The notes below the pieces were generated by a model, which saw only the letters and a list, made by a program, of their open reading frames with translations, had not been told where the DNA came from and searched no databases. Position numbers and translations under genes: made by a program. A DNA stretch of 64,000 nucleotides, taken from the NCBI GenBank assembly GCA_022706085.1, contig JAKJDF010000007.1:136474-200473 (forward strand), read 5' to 3'. This document shows positions 26,112 through 35,564 of this stretch, in pieces (the first letter of the stretch is position 1; every line of letters begins with the position of its first letter). Origin of the DNA: Candidatus Latescibacterota bacterium. Its GTDB lineage: Bacteria > Latescibacterota > MWCZ01.

Positions 26112-27260
26112 TCAGCCGTTCCGCGGAATCCACACCGGTGCGTATTCACCCGTCTCCCCGGAGATGACCGATTGGCGAAACTCGTCGGGTATTCTCACCA
26201 GGTACGCCTGCGTGCTGCCGGATCGATCTGAGCGGAACGTCGCCCATTTCCCGTCCTGGCTGAGGCCGGGATGAGGGTGTTTGAGGCCATCGGCCAGCGA
26301 TGAGCCGCTGTCGCACAGATACCTGAAGTTACCAGTGGGAACATGGACAAGCTGGATTCCATAGTTCGGCCAGTTGGTGTCGGCTGCGATCCACTGCGCG
26401 TCAAATGAAGCGCCTGAGTGCCAGAAATAGGGCCCCTGACACACCTTGTGCGGCTCTTTCCCCGCGCCGCAGATCGTGATACTGCGGTCACCCCACTTTC
26501 CGCACCCCTGCACCTGCGTGGTGCGACCGTGAATAGTCGCATGGGAGTAGTAATCCACGCACACGAGCTCCTCATCTCCCCCGTCCACGTCCACCGACCA
26601 GAGGGAGCGGTCACCGGGTTCCAGTTCCAGTTTTCTGTAGTCCATGTAGGTGTACCGCCGCCCATGCTCCGCGCGCCGCTGTCGTACCACGATCACACGT
26701 GGTTTTTCGGCGGCGCACGCCCACACCATGCCGTCGAAATCATCGAGCCGGACCACTTGACCCGTTCTCAGGTCGACGCGCAGTGGGGTGATGTCCGGTT
26801 GTCGCAGCATCACAAACAGGTGACCTGAGGCCGGAGACAAGCGCATCTGCACGAATACCCAGCCGTCTGGGAGCAGCTTCTCCAGGCTGCACACCTCATC
26901 ATCCCGCCCCGATGCAGGGTCAATCGCGTGGAGCACCGGGCTGTCCGGATGGAGGACGAAAAGAGTCCGACCGTCTGGAGTCAGGCGCGGGTGAATCCCT
27001 CCCGCGGAAAGGTGGGCGAGTTCCGTTCCGTCGGTACGGATCCGGTAAAACCCGGATGGCTTGCCGGATCCCGGAGGAAACTGGCACCGGATGATGACCC
27101 ATTCGTTGTCAGGTGAGAACGCGGGCCAGTCGTAACTGAGCGGAAGGCTTTCGACGGCGTCGGGAGTAAGGAGGGAGCATTCTATACCCGAGTGCTCATC
27201 GGTGAACCGTTTCACGGTGTTGGCAAACACCTTTGTTCTCACCGCTGCTTCGTCCCGCAC
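26112..27260 (-). CDS. Beta-propeller protein, oligogalacturonate-lyase-like
   Basis: 382 residues with repeated propeller blades: AFSPDNEWVII, RLTPDGRTLFVL, RLSPASGHLFVML and GLSQDGKWATFRSD. The late HPHPGLSQDGKW segment and the GPYFWHSGASFDAQWI block resemble oligogalacturonate lyases, which use His residues of a seven-blade propeller to hold Mn2+ and cleave short pectin fragments. No signal peptide is visible, as expected for a cytoplasmic lyase. It starts at a GTG (27260), 9 bases after the stop of the large membrane-protein gene, and is the third gene of a cassette with it and an amidohydrolase. Pectin as substrate is a guess by family; a TolB-like propeller is the alternative. Confidence 0.7.
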   Translation of the reverse strand: MRDEAAVRTKVFANTVKRFTDEHSGIECSLLTPDAVESLPLSYDWPAFSPDNEWVIIRCQFPPGSGKPSGFYRIRTDGTELAHLSAGGIHPRLTPDGRTLFVLHPDSPVLHAIDPASGRDDEVCSLEKLLPDGWVFVQMRLSPASGHLFVMLRQPDITPLRVDLRTGQVVRLDDFDGMVWACAAEKPRVIVVRQRRAEHGRRYTYMDYRKLELEPGDRSLWSVDVDGGDEELVCVDYYSHATIHGRTTQVQGCGKWGDRSITICGAGKEPHKVCQGPYFWHSGASFDAQWIAADTNWPNYGIQLVHVPTGNFRYLCDSGSSLADGLKHPHPGLSQDGKWATFRSDRSGSTQAYLVRIPDEFRQSVISGETGEYAPVWIPRNG

Positions 27261-27269
27261 CGGTTGTTG

Positions 27270-29276
27270 TCACCAACCCTGACCGCCAAATGCAGCCATC
27301 GTATAGATGTCGTGACCTTCACCCATGAAGAAGATCGCGTCCACAATGAACGAGAGAATCGCGCCGGCCACCTGCCCGCAGATCAGGCCTATGAAAAATG
27401 GCTTCCACCGGTTGTAAAGCGCCATCCCGCCGATTTTGTTGATGATGAGTTTGATGAGCCACGTGATAAGGAAACTGAGCGTGGTGACGGAATGGTAAAA
27501 CGTCATCGCCGTGAAAAACCCCACCGGATGCAAACCTGACCAGTTGAACCGGTAGCGGGCGAACAGGAGCGACGCGACGAAAGAAGCTCCGCCGGCAAAG
27601 TGGAGCAGAAGCGAGGGCTCCCTCGGCCACGGGTCTTTGATGCGCGCCACCATGTGATCGTACGCCTCCCACATCTGATGGAACGCGTGGTGTGCTCCGA
27701 AATTGAACGCGCCTCCATCGTAGGCAAGTCGTATCGTGGTCGTGCTCATGAGGATCATGGCGATGATCGAGCCGGCAAAGATGGCGACGAAGAGCGCGCG
27801 CCGGCGACCGCGCACGACATCACCAAGCCGCGCGGAATGCATCACCATGGGCATCGGATACCCCTCGATCATGCGGAACGCGGCGAGCGAAAGGGATAGA
27901 CCGACAAACGACTGTGGAGAGAGATTCGCGTCACCAATCGTGCGCATCGTGAAGGCCTGGGCGGTAATCGGAGCACCCACGATAGGCATCCCCGATTCGG
28001 CCACCACACGGGTGATACCGATGATGAGCACCATCAGGATTGCGAGGAATATCATTGCGACGTACCACGCCATCCCGAGGTACATCAACCACGCCAGCAT
28101 GAACAGCAACCCGCCCGCCAGTGACAGAACAGCCGTCCGGTACGACAGCAGCTCGTTCGAGTCGTCAGCGCCCGCGCCGGAATTCCATACTCGTCGCCAC
28201 ACCGCGCGGAAATGGTGACGCCCCATCCACAGGCCCCACAGTGTCCACAGGACAAGGCCTCCGAAGCACTCCCAGCCGATCAGGGCGTTGGCAGTCGTCC
28301 AGGGGTCATTCCGCGTTGCCGCGACTACGCCGACGCGCCGGTAGGCGGCATCCTGCACCATCACGAGATAGCGGAAAAACCAGATGCTGAAGAGAATGTT
28401 GGTGTCCACGAAATACGCGAAACCGATCGTGAAATAGTCAGGCTTGACGTGGAAGCTGTCGAAATACTGAATCGCGATCCCTGTTTCGACTTGAGAAAAC
28501 CGGATTCTTGGCCATAGTGGAGTGAAGTAGCTGATGATGTTCCAGACGATGAAGGCAAAGGGGATGAGGGCACCGTACCAGAAAAGCCGGTTGCGCATGA
28601 TCTCCGGCAACCCGCCCTTTTCTCCCGAACCTTTTACGAGTGCAAGCGTCACTTCCGCGTGGGGGAAGGTTACCTTCTCGTGGTCAAACCATTGTTTCCT
28701 CAAGATCGCGGTCAGTGCGCAACATACGAGGAGAAACGCCGCGAAAAACGACCACCACCAGAACAGCGGAACGAGCCACACATTCCAGGGTATTTTCTGC
28801 CCCGGGGGCAATCCGGTGTAGAAGTACGCCATCTCGTTGTGGGCGTTGCTGGGGATCGCCGCCGGCGGGAGGTAGGGCAGGATAAACTCGGCGTAGCGGT
28901 TTTCCGGGGCGGCGAAGTAATCCGGTGACGATATCATGCTCAGGAAAAGACCCATCATGCCGATGTGATAGACCATTATTCCTGCGAACGCCATGATGAA
29001 CATGAATACCAGTTCCGGCAACGATACCCGCCACGCGGGTTTGAATCTGCCCAGAAACCAGTTGACCGGTAACAGCACCACGACGAGGGAGGCCAGCGCC
29101 CCGACGGGGATTTGTCCCTGGAAGAACTCCATGGAGTGGACACGGTACTCAGAATAGGGAGTAATGAAGGCGAGGAGCGCGATGAGTGCAGTGCCACCCA
29201 CGACGGAACGCACCGTGATCGGACGTTTCGAATCAGCCGTCTCAGGGGCACGCGTTCCGCTGAGTTCCTCCACCAT
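27270..29276 (-). CDS. Large polytopic membrane protein (DUF6785/OPT-like)
   Basis: 668 residues with at least a dozen hydrophobic segments spread from residue 27 to the C-terminus. I recall similar proteins as the DUF6784/DUF6785 family of bacterial membrane proteins found beside catabolic genes in Planctomycetes, Armatimonadetes and similar phyla, but cannot confirm this without a search. The long hydrophilic stretch near PWTTANALIGWECFG and the MPIVGAPITAQAFTMRTIG segment look family-specific. It is probably an inner-membrane transporter, by analogy with oligopeptide transporters. GGAGGGAGC precedes ATG 29276. It sits between the amidohydrolase gene (92-base gap) and the propeller gene (9-base gap). 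Confidence 0.72.
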   Translation of the reverse strand: MVEELSGTRAPETADSKRPITVRSVVGGTALIALLAFITPYSEYRVHSMEFFQGQIPVGALASLVVVLLPVNWFLGRFKPAWRVSLPELVFMFIMAFAGIMVYHIGMMGLFLSMISSPDYFAAPENRYAEFILPYLPPAAIPSNAHNEMAYFYTGLPPGQKIPWNVWLVPLFWWWSFFAAFLLVCCALTAILRKQWFDHEKVTFPHAEVTLALVKGSGEKGGLPEIMRNRLFWYGALIPFAFIVWNIISYFTPLWPRIRFSQVETGIAIQYFDSFHVKPDYFTIGFAYFVDTNILFSIWFFRYLVMVQDAAYRRVGVVAATRNDPWTTANALIGWECFGGLVLWTLWGLWMGRHHFRAVWRRVWNSGAGADDSNELLSYRTAVLSLAGGLLFMLAWLMYLGMAWYVAMIFLAILMVLIIGITRVVAESGMPIVGAPITAQAFTMRTIGDANLSPQSFVGLSLSLAAFRMIEGYPMPMVMHSARLGDVVRGRRRALFVAIFAGSIIAMILMSTTTIRLAYDGGAFNFGAHHAFHQMWEAYDHMVARIKDPWPREPSLLLHFAGGASFVASLLFARYRFNWSGLHPVGFFTAMTFYHSVTTLSFLITWLIKLIINKIGGMALYNRWKPFFIGLICGQVAGAILSFIVDAIFFMGEGHDIYTMAAFGGQGW

Positions 29277-29368
29277 ACACGGCTCCCTCCGGCAGGGGGT
29301 TGCCTCAGCAGGTTATCCTCGCAGGGAAGGGCTCGCGACGATAACCTGCGGACACACTCCGCCGCGGC

Positions 29369-30229
29369 TTACGCCGCAAGCGGGACAAGCCTCAATGCGT
29401 TCCCCGACAACATGGCGTTGAAAGGCTCATCCGGCAGGTTCAGCGAACGCAGGAAATCCATGAGCGCGCTATCGAAGTAGTCGCGCGCAAAAAGAAGGCG
29501 CGTGTGGTAATCAAGAAGGAACTGCCGACCCCATTCGGGATCTCTGCTGATTGCCGTAAGAGCGCTGCCTGCAGAGAGATCTGCGTACAGATTGGGGTAT
29601 TTGTCGAACAGGGGGCGCAACCTGCCGCCTGGTTTGACAGGGCCTTTTGGATACCCATTGGGGTCCGAATCGGCATCGCCCGAGACCTCTCGCCAGAAGC
29701 CCGGGGCATGGCCCAGGAAGACAGTGTCGGGGCATTGCCTGAGTGCCCGCTCGAGGTTGGAAATGTCCCCCGCATACCACCACTGGACAGGCTTCGTAGG
29801 GTCATCGGGTGGCAGACAGGGGACGTCAATGTGGAGGGTTACCGGGAGACCGAGTTCGCCGCATACGCGGTAGAACCGTATGCAGTCGGGGTCGTCGAAC
29901 AGCGTGCGGAATTTGTGCTCACCGGAGACCCGTACGCCATGTTTCACGGCAGCTTTGAGCTTTTCGATCGCCATCGGTGATTTGGGGTCCGGCGCGTACC
30001 CCGCGACGAAGCGCTTCGGGTATCGTTCGACCGTATCCCAGACTGCTTCGATGGGCATCCCGATGTAAGGTGCCATCCACGTGCGGTCATAACTGTGGTC
30101 GTACATACCTTCCGCGACTTCCCACGTGAGCAACCAGGCCACATCGATCCCGTGCTCATCCATGTTCGCCACGAGCTTGTCCGGGTCGTACCCGTACCAC
30201 CAAGGGTGCGCGTGTGCGTCAACGATCAT
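29369..30229 (-). CDS. Amidohydrolase-2 family protein
   Basis: 286 residues, a compact amidohydrolase-2 barrel. It begins with the metal motif H6-x-H8 (MIVDAHAHPWW). Later candidates are the His in LPVTLHIDVPC, the His in TVFLGHAPGFW and the Asp in LLFARDYFD, which keep the family order. Members of this group include decarboxylases and lactonases acting on aromatic or sugar acids. It is the first gene of a three-gene minus-strand cassette with the polytopic membrane protein and the propeller protein. The ribosome binding site before ATG 30229 is weak. Confidence 0.88.
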   Translation of the reverse strand: MIVDAHAHPWWYGYDPDKLVANMDEHGIDVAWLLTWEVAEGMYDHSYDRTWMAPYIGMPIEAVWDTVERYPKRFVAGYAPDPKSPMAIEKLKAAVKHGVRVSGEHKFRTLFDDPDCIRFYRVCGELGLPVTLHIDVPCLPPDDPTKPVQWWYAGDISNLERALRQCPDTVFLGHAPGFWREVSGDADSDPNGYPKGPVKPGGRLRPLFDKYPNLYADLSAGSALTAISRDPEWGRQFLLDYHTRLLFARDYFDSALMDFLRSLNLPDEPFNAMLSGNALRLVPLAA

Positions 30230-30650
30230 GCCGGTACCTGCCGGTGAAAGGATTGTCTTCTGCCTCGCTGCAGCGTCTACGATAATCCGAAGAGAAGGCC
30301 GTCAGTGGCAAGGCTGCACGAGGGTACCAGGCTTCAGGCCGAATTTCTGGCAGAGGCACGCACGAGATCCAGTCCATCGAACGACAAGTCTTTTCGATTC
30401 AATGTATTATGGCCACTTCCGGTAAGCGAATCAGCAATACCAGCGCCACCAAAAACGCACGCGAGAAACAACGAGGTGCGTTGCCGGCCCGGCCGCATGG
30501 CAGATATCTTTTGTGACGCAGCACCTCCCCTGGGGACATCCACATCTGAAATGTTGGTGTCCTGCTTCGTTTCGTTGGGCCGATTGCGGGCGCGAATCAA
30601 AACCCGATGGATTGGTCTCACGCCAGCGCATCCCGGAGCTTGCTCGAGAA
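30230..30650. other. Divergent intergenic region, 421 bases
   Basis: It separates the minus-strand amidohydrolase cassette from the plus-strand TauE/SafE gene. I see one plus-strand promoter-like pair, ACGACA then TATTAT with an 18-base spacer, near 30380-30412. No open frame here looks coding, and no strong hairpin or operator was found. Confidence 0.4.
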
Positions 30651-31484
30651 ATGATCGGACAGCACGTGTGGTTGTGGCTCGTTCCAATGGGCTTTGTTCT
30701 GGGAGCGCTTGGGACGCTGATCGGCGCGGGTGGAGGTTTCGTTCTCGTTCCCGTCCTGCTTTTGATGTACCCCCGGAACAGCCCCGAAACTATTACAAGC
30801 ATCTCCCTGGCGGTCGTGTTTTTCAACGCATTGTCGGGTTCGGTGGCCTACGGGAAGATGGGGCGGATCGATTTCAGGTCCGGAGTCCTGTTTGCAGCAG
30901 CCACCATACCGGGAGCGATACTCGGGGCCTTCACGACCGACCTCATACCCCGACGGACTTTTGACGGCGTGTTCGGTGTACTGATGGTTGCGGCCGCCGC
31001 CTACCTCATTCTTCAACGGGACAAAGACCCCGGCCCCGCGAGAAGCGGAGACGCGCACAGAACGGTCAGACGCATTGTTGAAAAGGATGGTACCGTCCAC
31101 ACGTACTCGTTCAGTCTTCGCGCCGGAATGGCGTGGAGCACTCTGGTGGGGTATATCTCGAGCCTCCTCGGTATTGGCGGGGGGATCGTCCACGTGCCGG
31201 TTCTCGCGCGCCTCCTTAATTTCCCCGTACACATCGCTACGGCAACGTCGCATTTCGTCCTTGCGATCATGGCGCTGACGGGCACTGTCGTTCACATCGC
31301 AACCGGTTCGTTTTCACACGGCGGCTTCTGGCGCACACTCTACCTCGGTATCGGTGTTCTCTTAGGCGCGCAACTGGGGGCGTTGCTCTCAAACCGCGTG
31401 AAGGGCGTGTGGATCATACGCAGTCTGGCTATCGCGCTCGGACTGGTAGGCGTGCGCATCCTCCTGATGGCCTTTAATTTGTGA
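30651..31484 (+). CDS. TauE/SafE-family sulfite exporter-like protein
   Basis: 277 residues, about eight transmembrane helices in two homologous halves. Each half starts with the family glycine motif: LIGAGGGFVLVPVLLL near residue 23 and LLGIGGGIVHVPVLARL near 170. The halves are joined by a charged cytoplasmic loop (about 120-150). The family exports sulfite, sulfoacetate and other organosulfur anions, or has unknown substrates. The open frame reaches 30513, but ATG 30651 gives a normal start just before the first helix. It is convergent with a second family member of the same length at 31549. Confidence 0.9.
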   Translation: MIGQHVWLWLVPMGFVLGALGTLIGAGGGFVLVPVLLLMYPRNSPETITSISLAVVFFNALSGSVAYGKMGRIDFRSGVLFAAATIPGAILGAFTTDLIPRRTFDGVFGVLMVAAAAYLILQRDKDPGPARSGDAHRTVRRIVEKDGTVHTYSFSLRAGMAWSTLVGYISSLLGIGGGIVHVPVLARLLNFPVHIATATSHFVLAIMALTGTVVHIATGSFSHGGFWRTLYLGIGVLLGAQLGALLSNRVKGVWIIRSLAIALGLVGVRILLMAFNL

Positions 31485-31548
31485 CGCACTCCCGGCCACT
31501 CTGACGCACGGGTCTTGCTCCAGAACCTGCCCGCAACCGAGCCGCCGG

Positions 31549-32382
31549 TTACGCGCCCGTTGCCTGCCGCCGCGACATCCACCCGAGACGAATCACCATG
31601 AGGCAGAGGAACACCGGAAAAACAATCTCCTTGAGCCAGGATGATGGCATTGAATGAGCGAGCGCCACTCCCGCCAGCACGCCCGCGCACCCCGGCAACG
31701 AAAGCGTCACCACGGAACGCCACAGTACGTTGCCACGGTGCGCGTGCACGTATGCGCCGGTGAGAGACGTCGGGATGATCATGGCCAGCGACACCACCTG
31801 AATCGTGCGGAAATCTATGTCGCCGATCAGCAATGCCATACCCGGAACAACCACCACTCCGCCCCCGATCCCCACCAGAACGGAAAGAAGACCGGCAAGC
31901 GCTCCCACCACCAGAGCCCACGCAACCCAGTGAACTGGATCCTCAAGCAGGATGATCCCCCGCGCCGGACCGAGACCTGCCAGATTCGCCATTTTTGCGG
32001 CAGTCAACAGCAGGACCACCATGAACACATGGCGCAACGCCCGGTCGGAGATGCGATCGTGGACCTTCCCCCCGAGCCATACGCCTCCCTGCGCACCCAG
32101 CGCGAGTATTGCCACAAGAAGCCAGGGCAGTGTGGTACCGCGCTGCAGCTCCCGCGCAACACCAATGAAGGAAATGAACAGGACCGTTACGATGGAGATG
32201 GCGACCGCTCGACGTATCGGAACGCCCAGGAAACCTGTCAACAGGGGCACAATGAGAACGCCTCCACCGATTCCGAGAAGGGCGCTCGCCAGACCGACCA
32301 ACACGCCGATGCCGAGATATGCTGCCAGATACCGGCCTTCAGGCCACGCGTCAGACTCCACCCACGGTTTGTCCTGCGTCAT
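31549..32382 (-). CDS. TauE/SafE-family sulfite exporter-like protein
   Basis: 277 residues, eight-helix two-half layout, with the paired motifs LLGIGGGVLIVPLLTG near residue 36 and LVGIGGGVVVVPGMALL near 168. It is a distant relative, not a recent copy, of the convergent gene at 30651: the glycine motifs agree but loops and helices differ clearly. A GGAGGCTGG ribosome binding site precedes ATG 32382. The substrate is unknown. A CDF-type cation transporter gene lies directly upstream on the same strand, with a 66-base gap. Confidence 0.92.
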   Translation of the reverse strand: MTQDKPWVESDAWPEGRYLAAYLGIGVLVGLASALLGIGGGVLIVPLLTGFLGVPIRRAVAISIVTVLFISFIGVARELQRGTTLPWLLVAILALGAQGGVWLGGKVHDRISDRALRHVFMVVLLLTAAKMANLAGLGPARGIILLEDPVHWVAWALVVGALAGLLSVLVGIGGGVVVVPGMALLIGDIDFRTIQVVSLAMIIPTSLTGAYVHAHRGNVLWRSVVTLSLPGCAGVLAGVALAHSMPSSWLKEIVFPVFLCLMVIRLGWMSRRQATGA

Positions 32383-32448
32383 CCAGCCTCCACAAATCGA
32401 TTCGGGTTCTGGTCGCGTACGGAATCCGGCATCCGATGATTCACAGGG

Positions 32449-33060
32449 TCAGCGTTCTGTCCTTGCGTCGCCAGCCGCTTTTGCCTCCGCCAGTATCCGC
32501 ACGCCGCCGCGTACAACAACAACCGCTATTGCCAGACCAATCACCAGATCGGGGTACCGGGAACCGGTGATTCCAACGAGAATTCCCGCTGCGATCACCC
32601 CCACATTCGCGATGACATCGTTCTTCGAAAAGATCCACGATGCTTTCATGTGGACCTCGCCCAGACGGTGACGATAGATGAGCATCATGCAGGCAACGTT
32701 TGCCACCAGGGCCACGAGGCCAATCGCTACCATCGTGTCGCTGACCGGATCGCTTCCGGACACGTACCGTCGTACGACCTCGACGGATGCACCGGCTCCC
32801 AGGAGAATCTGCGAAAAGCCACTCAGTGAGGCGGCCCTTGCCTTCAGTGCAGCACTTCTGCCAACGGCGTAGAGGCTGATCGCGTACACCGAAGCGTCCG
32901 CAAACATGTCCAGTGAATCCGCTATGAGGCCCGTGGATTGCGCCACAACGCCGAAGCCGAATTCGAGCAGGAACATCAACGCGTTCATCGCAAGAACGGC
33001 GATAAGGGTCCGGTTTTCTCCCCGATTCCTGGCCTCGATCTCACATCCGCAGTTCGCCAC
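32449..33060 (-). CDS. Short cation-diffusion-facilitator-type transporter
   Basis: 203 residues from GTG 33060, with six hydrophobic segments and no C-terminal cytoplasmic domain. The usual CDF site is seen in part: SLDMFADASVY in helix 2, and KNDVIANVG in helix 5, where most CDF proteins have HxxxD. The N-terminus carries a Cys pair (NCGCE) as in the short cation-transporter subgroup. I chose GTG 33060 over the open-frame start at 33204 because GGAAAG lies 7 bases before it and the upstream residues are not family-like. It probably exports a divalent metal, but the altered helix-5 residues leave the ion open. Confidence 0.78.
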   Translation of the reverse strand: MANCGCEIEARNRGENRTLIAVLAMNALMFLLEFGFGVVAQSTGLIADSLDMFADASVYAISLYAVGRSAALKARAASLSGFSQILLGAGASVEVVRRYVSGSDPVSDTMVAIGLVALVANVACMMLIYRHRLGEVHMKASWIFSKNDVIANVGVIAAGILVGITGSRYPDLVIGLAIAVVVVRGGVRILAEAKAAGDARTER

Positions 33061-33285
33061 AGTCGTACTTTCCAGAGCGTCGTTTTGACGGGATTGCCTT
33101 CCACCTAATCTGGTACAAAACACCCGCCAGTTCCCACCCTCCCGGAACGGCAGCCGGAAATCGTGCAAATCGCTCATTTCCTGGAACCGGTCACACAGAT
33201 TCACCGGTATAGGTAAGTTGGGACGATGGACGACACCCCGCGTGCGAACTCAGAAGACCGATGCTCCACCACGAATGGATAAAGA

Positions 33286-35562
33286 ATGCCACGACGTCTG
33301 GTTCGGATTGCCGCGATCGTTGCGTCACTCGCCGCCGTGCTTGTCACGCGGACCGCTCTGGCGGCGACCGTAAGCGGGTACGTTCGAGACAGGGCCTCGG
33401 GCGAAAGCCTCCCGTACGTTCAGGTTTTCTTTGAGGATCTGCGCACAGGCGCCATCACGAACCTTGCGGGATACTATGCCATTCCGAACGTGCCCCCGGG
33501 CAACCACGTGCTGCGCGTTGCGTTCCTCGGGTACCAGGATTACACAAAGGAGATCACCGTCAACGGCGGCGTACTGGTGCACAACATTGAGCTTGCCGAG
33601 GAGGCAATAGAGGTTGCCGCGGTTCAGGTCGAGGCTGAACGGGTGACCGCACCCTCCCTCACCATCGCACCGAGCCGGACGACGCTCCGCATGCCGGATT
33701 TCCGCACCGCGCCCGCGCTCGCGGAACCGGATCCAATCCGCGTGGTGCAGACGTTGCCTGGTGTTCTGTCGCTTTCCGATTTCTCCGTGGGCCTTTACGT
33801 GCGCGGCAGCACACCGGACCAGAATCTGCTTCTCCTTGATGGCGTCTCACTTTACAACGTTTCTCACCTGTTCGGCCTCTTCTCTGCGTTCCCGGCAGAT
33901 GCCGTGAAATCCAGCGAGCTGCTGAAAGGGGGGTTCCCGGCCCAGTACGGTGGCCGTCTGTCGTCAGTGCTGACGATCAACACGGATGAAGGCAACAAGC
34001 GGACGATGATAGGGAAAGGCGGCGTAAGCCTCATCAGCTCACGCCTCACCATGGAGGGCCCTGTCGGAAAGGGTTCGTGGCTCGTTTCGGGACGAAGAAC
34101 GTATCTGGAGCCTATCCTGAAGCTGGCCTCGCGCTGGAATGACACGTTCGGCAACCTCGGCTACAACTTCTACGACGTGCAGGGAAAAACACACCAGGTG
34201 TTCTCACACGAGCACCAGCTCTCCATCGCCGGCTACGCCGGGGACGACAATTTGCGCTTCTCCGATCAGACGTTTGATTCCCAGTTGCTCTGGGGAAACC
34301 GTTCCCTTTCCGCAACGTGGTCGTACGTTCCGGTGGACAGGCTTTTTTTTCGAACCACAGGCGCCATCGCCCGGTACCGAAGCCGATTGCAGCTCGGAAT
34401 TGAAGACTTCGGGGTTGTCGAACGAAACCGGTTGTTCGACTGGACGGTGAAAAGCGACGCGACCGTCTTCCTGACCGAGCACAACACCGTCGAGACGGGT
34501 TTCGAATTTATTTGCCACACAATGAATTACACCGCGGACTTTGACAAACAGACGTACAACTCCTTTTCCATAAGGACCCACCACGCGAGCGCCTACGCGC
34601 AGACGACCCTCCGTCCATGGGCGTTTCTGTCCGTTCAGCCGGGTGTGAGAGCGGACTACTTCGACAACGGCGGTTATGTGGATATCGATCCGCGCTTCTC
34701 CGCACGCTACCAGATTGGCGAGAACACGTATCTCAAAGGAGCAGTCGGCAGGTACAGCCAGTACCTCTTCCGTGTGGCGCGGGAGTTTCAGGGGATCAAC
34801 TTCCTGTCCGATCTCTGGTTTACGGCGGATTCCACCGCCGAACCGAGCCATGCGTGGCAGTACGTGGCGGGGCTGGAAACGAAACTGACCCCGGAAATAG
34901 ATCTGACGCTGGAGGGGTATTACAAAGACTTCGCCATGCTGGCGGAGTTCAACAGCGATGCGCAGACGCCCATGTCGGCAGGCCAGATGCTCCGGCGAGG
35001 GGATGGGGAAGCGTACGGGCTGGAATTCGGTCTCCAGAAACGCGCGGGAAGGCACAAAGGATGGCTTTCGTACACGCTGGGATGGACAACCCGCACCATA
35101 GACGGCATCAACGTGGATAACGACGGCAACCCGCAGCCCTACTACCCAAAATTCGACCAGCGGCATTCCGCGAACCTCGTGTACGGTTTCGACGTCACCC
35201 CGAGATGGACGCTCAACGCACGGTACGCGTTCGCGTCCGGGCAGGGATACACTCCGGTCATCGGGCGGTACTCAATCTCGGACCCCATTTTCGTAAGCGA
35301 ACAGCTCTACCGGGATCGTCTGAACAGCAGACGCCTCCCCTATTATTCGCGGCTGGATGTGGGCCTGCGTGGCAAATTCCGTGGTTGGGGAGTGACATGG
35401 ATGCCGTTCATGGAAGTGATCAATGTGACCAACCGGAAGAACATCTTCAACCGATACTGGGATGACGGGAACCCGGACACGACGCCCCCGGAACCGGGGA
35501 AGGAGAAAAACTTCCCTCAACTGCCGTTCCTGGTCACCCTCGGCGTGGATCTGGAGTTCTAA
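33286..35562 (+). CDS. TonB-dependent receptor with N-terminal carboxypeptidase-regulatory-like domain
   Basis: 758 residues. A signal peptide (about 1-27) is followed by a CarboxypepD_reg-like Ig domain (about 28-105: VSGYVRDRASGESLPYVQV), a plug domain (about 130-240, with GVLSLSDFSVGLYVRGSTPDQN and LLKGGFPAQYGGRLSSVL) and a beta-barrel to the end (VTLGVDLEF). This order is typical of Bacteroidetes-type receptors. The motor is probably the exbB-exbD-tonB set at 3632-5431. A DUF4249-type lipoprotein follows 2 bases later, a pairing common in Bacteroidetes. The ligand is not evident. Confidence 0.93.
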   Translation: MPRRLVRIAAIVASLAAVLVTRTALAATVSGYVRDRASGESLPYVQVFFEDLRTGAITNLAGYYAIPNVPPGNHVLRVAFLGYQDYTKEITVNGGVLVHNIELAEEAIEVAAVQVEAERVTAPSLTIAPSRTTLRMPDFRTAPALAEPDPIRVVQTLPGVLSLSDFSVGLYVRGSTPDQNLLLLDGVSLYNVSHLFGLFSAFPADAVKSSELLKGGFPAQYGGRLSSVLTINTDEGNKRTMIGKGGVSLISSRLTMEGPVGKGSWLVSGRRTYLEPILKLASRWNDTFGNLGYNFYDVQGKTHQVFSHEHQLSIAGYAGDDNLRFSDQTFDSQLLWGNRSLSATWSYVPVDRLFFRTTGAIARYRSRLQLGIEDFGVVERNRLFDWTVKSDATVFLTEHNTVETGFEFICHTMNYTADFDKQTYNSFSIRTHHASAYAQTTLRPWAFLSVQPGVRADYFDNGGYVDIDPRFSARYQIGENTYLKGAVGRYSQYLFRVAREFQGINFLSDLWFTADSTAEPSHAWQYVAGLETKLTPEIDLTLEGYYKDFAMLAEFNSDAQTPMSAGQMLRRGDGEAYGLEFGLQKRAGRHKGWLSYTLGWTTRTIDGINVDNDGNPQPYYPKFDQRHSANLVYGFDVTPRWTLNARYAFASGQGYTPVIGRYSISDPIFVSEQLYRDRLNSRRLPYYSRLDVGLRGKFRGWGVTWMPFMEVINVTNRKNIFNRYWDDGNPDTTPPEPGKEKNFPQLPFLVTLGVDLEF

Positions 35563-35564
35563 CC

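Noticed and set aside
30510-31488. 11-base direct repeat TTTGTGACGCA on both sides of the plus-strand TauE/SafE gene
   Set aside because: At this length a match within 1 kb is plausible by chance, the second copy includes the gene's own stop codon, and there is no other sign of insertion.
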